64,000 bases of DNA, from positions 15,103,362 through 15,167,361 of the forward strand of contig NC_060061.1 of NCBI RefSeq assembly GCF_020283565.1, given 5' to 3'. A program made the translations under genes and the position numbers. Source of the DNA: Trifolium pratense (lineage: Eukaryota; Streptophyta; Magnoliopsida; Fabales; Fabaceae). Below, piece after piece: positions 59,661 to 64,000 of this stretch (positions within the stretch are counted from its first letter, which is position 1; each line of letters starts with the position of its first letter). The notes below the pieces were generated by a model. It saw only the letters and a list, made by a program, of their open reading frames with translations. It had not been told where the DNA came from and ran no database searches.

Positions 59661-60143
59661 CTAACCAGAGATATCAATTGTCTTGACTTCAGGCTTCTTA
59701 ACTTCTTCTTTAGGAACAGTTACAGTCAGAACACCATTCTCAATATTCGCCTTAACTTGATCCATTTTAGCATTCTCTGGCAATCTGAATCTCCTCAAGA
59801 ACTTTCCACTGCTACGCTCCACGCGATGCCATTGATCGTTCTTATCTTCTTTCTCAACGCTTCTTTCTCCGCTTATCTGAAGAACTTTATCATCTTCGAT
59901 CTCAACCTTCACTTCCTCCTTCTTCAGTCCTGGAAGATCTGCCTTGAACACGTGCGCTTCTGGAGTCTCCTTCCAGTCCACACGTGTGCTCACGAATGCA
60001 GAATTTTCACGAGACAATTCAGGAAAGGAAGCAGTAAGTGAATTGGATAACGGAAAATCCTTGAATGGATCGAAAACGTCGAGGGAGAATGGATCGAAGA
60101 CGTTGCTCCTTCTGCCACCGAAGAAACTTGGAATCAGCGACAT
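59661..60143 (-). CDS. Class I small heat shock protein, about 18 kDa (module copy 3)
   Basis: 160 residues from the ATG at 60143, again [10 protein letters not shown]. The alpha-crystallin domain ([31 protein letters not shown]) and terminal TIDISG are intact. It differs from copies 1 and 2 at a handful of residues (for example DDK for DDR, NIENG for NMENG). No intron. Its convergent kinase partner is reduced to a remnant at 59051-59140, but the HSP20 gene itself shows no damage. Confidence 0.95.
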   Translation of the reverse strand: MSLIPSFFGGRRSNVFDPFSLDVFDPFKDFPLSNSLTASFPELSRENSAFVSTRVDWKETPEAHVFKADLPGLKKEEVKVEIEDDKVLQISGERSVEKEDKNDQWHRVERSSGKFLRRFRLPENAKMDQVKANIENGVLTVTVPKEEVKKPEVKTIDISG

Positions 60144-60235
60144 CTTTTTCTTCTCTGAATTTGAAAGCTTTGAAGATTGTTATGAATGTTTTGATTTGAA
60201 ATTCTTTGATGGTTCGCCAGAGGATAATTGATAGG

Positions 60236-60310
60236 CATTTATATGAATTACAGGAGGAAACGAGTCTTTGCTAGAAAATTCGAAAACCGTTTGGCCATTT
60301 CCGCGCCAAT
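60236..60310 (-). promoter_or_regulatory. Heat shock promoter of HSP20 copy 3
   Basis: TATA box (TATAAATG, minus strand) at 60236-60243. A heat shock element GAAaaTTCgaAAA lies at 60274-60286, about 30 bp upstream of the TATA box as in the other two copies. A further GAAcgTTC lies near 60320. Confidence 0.7.
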
Positions 60311-61401
60311 TGTGGTAAAAGAACGTTCTAGGTTTTTTCTATTTGGGGGTGATAACTGAAAAGAACGTTCTGGAGATCTCATGAAATCACCATGAGGCTG
60401 GGTTGGTCTTTGAAGCCCACATCATTTGAATTGGGCCAAAACTAAAGAATTCATACTAGGTACGTTTCTTACTTGAGAATTTCTTTTCCCACCTGTGTAT
60501 GTGTTTCTCGCACATCCTATGTTTTTCATGTTTTATCCTTCCGCTACTGTAAAATCTTCGGCCCACAGTCCACAAGTGAGGAAACTCCATTTAAATCTAC
60601 ACAAAACATGTTTCCCACCCATCCATACACCATAACGTCCGCTGACCGAAGTGTCGATCTCGCTTCTTGTGAGTCTGTCAAGAAGTTCACTGATACCTCT
60701 TTCTTCATAAAAATTCCCGCATGCCTAAAAATAATATATAATATATGAATACAATTTCATATTCTTTTCTTTTTTTGAAATAACATAATAATAAACTTAT
60801 ATTGAGAAGTCAATTGTTTGTTTGACAAGAAATCAATTGTTAGAACTTAGAAGCCTGAAAATATAATGTACGTGTGGAAATATCTTTTTACCTTGCTTTA
60901 ACAAATTGTCTTTTGGAGACAACGTGTTGAGGAGTTGAAACTTATGAAAAAAGAAAAAAGAAAAAAGGAAAAAGTAAAAAGAAAAAGGATTTACATAAAG
61001 ATGGGTAGCTTGTTTGAAAAGAAAGATTTACATATAGATTTTACTTCGTCCCAAAGATGCAACATATGACTTTAATTAGAAAACCAGTCAAATAACATAT
61101 TTAATTAGAGAAGATTAAGACAAAAGAGTGATTTCCCAAGAACTTTTATATTTGATGTTACAGGAAAAATAAAAAAGCATTGGACCTATACATATTAAAG
61201 GACTTAGGAATTATTTGTGGCACTAAACTAAGGTGAGTTTAAAACTTGAAGTTGCAACTTGCAAGAAGAAAATGCATTAGACAAGTAAATATAAAAGAGC
61301 CAAAAGATTATGTGTAACACTAATGTACAATCTCAATTCATTCCTAAGATAAAGCTTATAAAAGAAAGAAATACAGATTATAATTATAACATAAAATCAA
61401 A
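60311..61401. other. Intergenic region, no gene seen
   Basis: The beginning shares 'gttctaggttttctatttgggggt' with the other HSP20 promoters, marking the extent of the duplicated module. The open frame at about 60473-60748 has no recognisable domain. The far end holds the 3' UTR of the minus-strand lectin kinase. Confidence 0.4.
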
Positions 61402-63462
61402 CTAGAATGTATTTAGAAGTGCAGCTGATGGAGAAATGACTTCAAAGGCAGTACTTGATTGCGAGGAGGACCCTGTGACGGTACTATTGCTTGAAGTTGA
61501 AGTCTTAGTTGCAAAATCAGAAGGACTCTTAGATTTAGAAGACACAGAATAGAATGATGTATTATAGGTAGAAGCATTCATCTGTAATGGAAGATTAGGC
61601 AATGGAACATCAAAATTAAGCACTTGAACAACTTGCCTAATCATAGGTCTTTGAACATGATCAATATGAGTACACCAAAGTCCAACTATCATTAACCTCT
61701 CAATTTCCTTCTCATTGAATTCTCCATATAATCTTGAATCACTTCCTTTAAGAAGCTCACCTTTACCATAAAGTTCCAAAACCCAATCTACCAAGTAAAT
61801 ATTATCTTCAACGAGACTCGGTTCAATTGCTTTTCTACCACAAGCTATTTCCAATGCAACAACTCCAAAACTATATACATCAGCTTCTCTACTAGCTTTA
61901 CCTCTAGTAGCAGCTTCAGGTGATAAATAACCATATGTACCTGCTAAAACAGTTGTTTTTGATTCGATCTCGTGGTTCATTAATCTAGCCAAACCAAAAT
62001 CACCAAGCTTTGTATTGAAATTAGTATCCAACATAATATTGCTTGGTTTTATGTCTCTATGAAGGACGCATTGTTCGCACTCTTCATGAAGGTATAATAA
62101 TGCTGAGGCTAAGCCTCTAGCTATATTATATCTCACTGTCCATGTTAGTAAACCTTTTCCTTTGAAAAGGTAAGAATCTAAGCTTCCATTTTGCACAAAC
62201 TCATAAACTAAAAGCAGATCGTTTTGTCTGTGACACCATCCGAAAAGTTGAACTAAATTCTTATGCCTTAATTGACTAATCACTTTAACTTCAGATGCAT
62301 ACTCCTTAACTCCTTGATTTGATTCCTTAGAAACCTTCTTTATAGCAACATGAGTTTTCAAGTCTTTTATAAATCCCTTGTAGACTCCTCCGAAACCTCC
62401 TTCTCCGATTTTGTGTTCTTTTGCAAAGTTGTTAGTTGCTCTAGCAAGCTCTTCAAAGGTAAACTTCTTAGGTAGAGAGCTTCTTTCAAAATCATTATCC
62501 ATTGCAAGATCAGAATGCAAAACATCGTTCGTATATTTATTCCTCAGTTTCCATTTCACAAAACAAACCAACCCAATAACACAAATCAAAACAACAGCAC
62601 CACCAACACTTAGTCCTATAACTAGTCCTATTTTTGTTCCATCTTTTTCTGCTTCAAAATCTAAATTTGAGTTGAAGGACCATGAGTTAAGAGTATGATA
62701 CTCCCCCCATAACAACCCTGTTGCTGAAGTGAATCCAAATTCAACCCAATCAGGTAGAACTTCTCTCAAATCGACAACACTCCACAAATTCTGTTGAATC
62801 ATTTTGTTATCTGAATAACCTGTGAAGGTGACAGATAAGTTGTTTGAACTAGAATTATAACTCACTTCAGCATCATATCCTCTTTCATCCATGCTAGTGA
62901 ACCATTGTGTAGTGTAAGAAGTGCTTATAGAATTAACATCAATCCCAACATGATCATATTTAGGATCAAAATCATTAACAAAAGTATCAAACTCCACAGC
63001 TACAAATGGATATTCTTTTCTGAAATTTGGATTATTCAATTTAACAGGGCTTACAAGACCAATACCACTTCCATCTCTTGGAACAGGTAGTGGAAAATTT
63101 GGATGTGCCAAATAGAATGTGATGCCATCTCCATGATTGGTTTTGTTAGGGGTGTTAATAGTAAATGAGAAACGAGTAGTGAAATCTGTGACTTGATTTG
63201 TGTTTATGTCCCAAAGATGAAACAGTTTTGAATATGTGACTCTACCTAGACTGTCTTTCTCGTATCTTGTGAGTTGGAGGACTTGGTTGTCTTGATAGAC
63301 ATCAGTACCTGAAAAATTTAAGGCTTTTGTTTTGTCACTACCAAGTTGATCATAGTTGAATGATAATGGAGCTCCATGAGATGTTACAAGAAGCAAGAGG
63401 GATAATGTTAAATGAAAGAAAGCAAGAAGATGGATTTTCTGAAAGTTGCAAGATGCTGCCAT
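61402..63462 (-). CDS. L-type lectin receptor-like kinase with intact lectin domain (LecRK-IX type)
   Basis: A single exon of 686 residues from the ATG at 63462 (MAASCNFQKI); an ATG 12 codons upstream is less likely because the signal peptide starts here. Signal peptide about 1-30. The legume lectin domain (about 31-265) has the conserved VAVEFDTF at about 154-161 and HVGIDVNSI at about 171-179, so its calcium site is intact. Membrane segment about 278-303. The kinase domain (about 350-620) has GEGGFGGVYKG, VAIKK (Lys 375), HRD at 468-470, DFG at 488-490 and SPE at 514-516. The C-terminal tail is Ser/Thr-rich. It resembles Arabidopsis LecRK-IX proteins, which act in pathogen resistance and cell death; the function here is inferred from family. 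It is a diverged relative of the two module kinases. Confidence 0.93.
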   Translation of the reverse strand: MAASCNFQKIHLLAFFHLTLSLLLLVTSHGAPLSFNYDQLGSDKTKALNFSGTDVYQDNQVLQLTRYEKDSLGRVTYSKLFHLWDINTNQVTDFTTRFSFTINTPNKTNHGDGITFYLAHPNFPLPVPRDGSGIGLVSPVKLNNPNFRKEYPFVAVEFDTFVNDFDPKYDHVGIDVNSISTSYTTQWFTSMDERGYDAEVSYNSSSNNLSVTFTGYSDNKMIQQNLWSVVDLREVLPDWVEFGFTSATGLLWGEYHTLNSWSFNSNLDFEAEKDGTKIGLVIGLSVGGAVVLICVIGLVCFVKWKLRNKYTNDVLHSDLAMDNDFERSSLPKKFTFEELARATNNFAKEHKIGEGGFGGVYKGFIKDLKTHVAIKKVSKESNQGVKEYASEVKVISQLRHKNLVQLFGWCHRQNDLLLVYEFVQNGSLDSYLFKGKGLLTWTVRYNIARGLASALLYLHEECEQCVLHRDIKPSNIMLDTNFNTKLGDFGLARLMNHEIESKTTVLAGTYGYLSPEAATRGKASREADVYSFGVVALEIACGRKAIEPSLVEDNIYLVDWVLELYGKGELLKGSDSRLYGEFNEKEIERLMIVGLWCTHIDHVQRPMIRQVVQVLNFDVPLPNLPLQMNASTYNTSFYSVSSKSKSPSDFATKTSTSSNSTVTGSSSQSSTAFEVISPSAALLNTF

Positions 63463-63528
63463 GGTTGCAAATTTGATGTTGTGTGGACATAGAATCATAT
63501 ACAAAATGGCATGAAGTGTGGTTGCATG

Positions 63529-64000
63529 TAGAGGTGATCGCGGTGCGGTTTGGTTCGGTTTTGAGCATAAAAGTCATCCTAACCGCGAGATAAAAATGCA
63601 TGCGGTTCGGTTTGGTTCGGTTGATTTTTAAAAAGTCATCCAAACCAAACCAAACCAAACCAATGCAGTTTGGATCGGTTCGGTTGGTGCGGTTTAAAAC
63701 ATAACGATTGTACTGAACAATTTTAAGCATAAAAAAAAAAATAAAATTGAAGTTCCAAAATAACATTGTAGTACCAACAAAAATTATTTATCCAAAATAA
63801 CATTATAGTAACTTACAATTTTAAATATATAAAAAAATTGAATTTTCAAAATAACATCACGGTACCGATAAAATTTGTTTATATAAAATAACATTACAAC
63901 ACCAAAATTTTACAACACCAAAATAAAATTTTAGTACAAAAAATAAAAACAACTTGAAGTTCGATTAATTTGGTCGACTGACTTGGTAATTGGGCATGTA
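63529..64000. mobile_element. hAT-like element, left end (runs off the window)
   Basis: It begins TAGAGGTGATCGCGGTGCGG with GGTTTGGTTCGGTT-type subterminal repeats, the same style as the complete hAT element at 37213-37830. If so, GTTGCATG at 63521-63528 would be its 8-bp target duplication. The right end is not in the window. It sits about 65 bp upstream of the lectin kinase ATG. Confidence 0.6.

Noticed and set aside
59757..60041. Plus-strand frames opposite the HSP20 genes (also at 36227 and 51379)
   Set aside because: They appear in all three copies only because the HSP20 coding strand is conserved. There is no domain or independent signal.
60473..60748. 91-codon plus-strand frame upstream of HSP20 copy 3
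   Set aside because: No family match that I can recognise, low-quality composition and no splice or promoter context. Left as intergenic.

Overview
This is a plant nuclear window. The genes have many spliced exons with GT..AG introns, the intergenic DNA is AT-rich and full of transposons, and the families are plant-specific: legume-lectin receptor kinases, F-box/LRR proteins, class I small heat shock proteins and a GTD-binding (DUF593) protein. The gene content, the tRNA-derived SINEs and the Athila-type retroelement suggest a legume, probably close to Medicago, Trifolium or Pisum. The genus is inference, not something the sequence proves.

Layout. 0.5-5.8 kb (+): a 12-exon gene that joins an HVA22/TB2-DP1 membrane domain to three U1-type zinc fingers, made by repeated duplication of an exon pair. 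6.5-11.1 kb (-): a complete 19-exon mitochondrial methylmalonate-semialdehyde dehydrogenase gene (ALDH6 family). 11.2-16.9 kb: a transposon-rich gap with Helitron-like termini, a 331-bp tandem duplication and foldback MITEs. 16.96-19.17 kb (+): a decayed LINE with an RNase H domain. 21.0-23.0 kb (-): a membrane-anchored GTD-binding protein with a minisatellite-coded acidic tail. 25-33.2 kb (+): two tandem F-box/LRR genes with a Myb/SANT-like gene between them.

33.9-60.2 kb: a duplicated module of an L-type lectin receptor kinase (+) facing a small heat shock protein gene (-). Copies 1 and 2 are complete pairs. Copy 3 keeps the HSP20 gene but only the last stretch of the kinase, cut off next to a LINE fragment. 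Between copies 1 and 2 lie a SINE and a hAT element, each with a perfect target duplication, a foldback element, and a young 8.35-kb Ty3/gypsy (Athila-like) retrotransposon. Between copies 2 and 3 lie a Stowaway-like MITE, a small gene that seems to encode an F-box joined to a ubiquitin-like domain, and a cluster of Helitron-like elements. 61.4-63.5 kb (-): a fourth lectin receptor kinase, with an intact lectin domain. The window ends inside another hAT-like element.

The genes do not form a pathway. The main biological themes are tandem duplication of stress and perception genes (receptor kinases, HSP20, F-box) and their reshaping by transposons. The most unusual items are the two receptor kinases with ruined lectin domains but intact kinases, the F-box/ubiquitin-like fusion, the exon-pair amplification of zinc fingers, and a perfect 33-bp inverted repeat linking the LTR of the retroelement to its primer-binding region.
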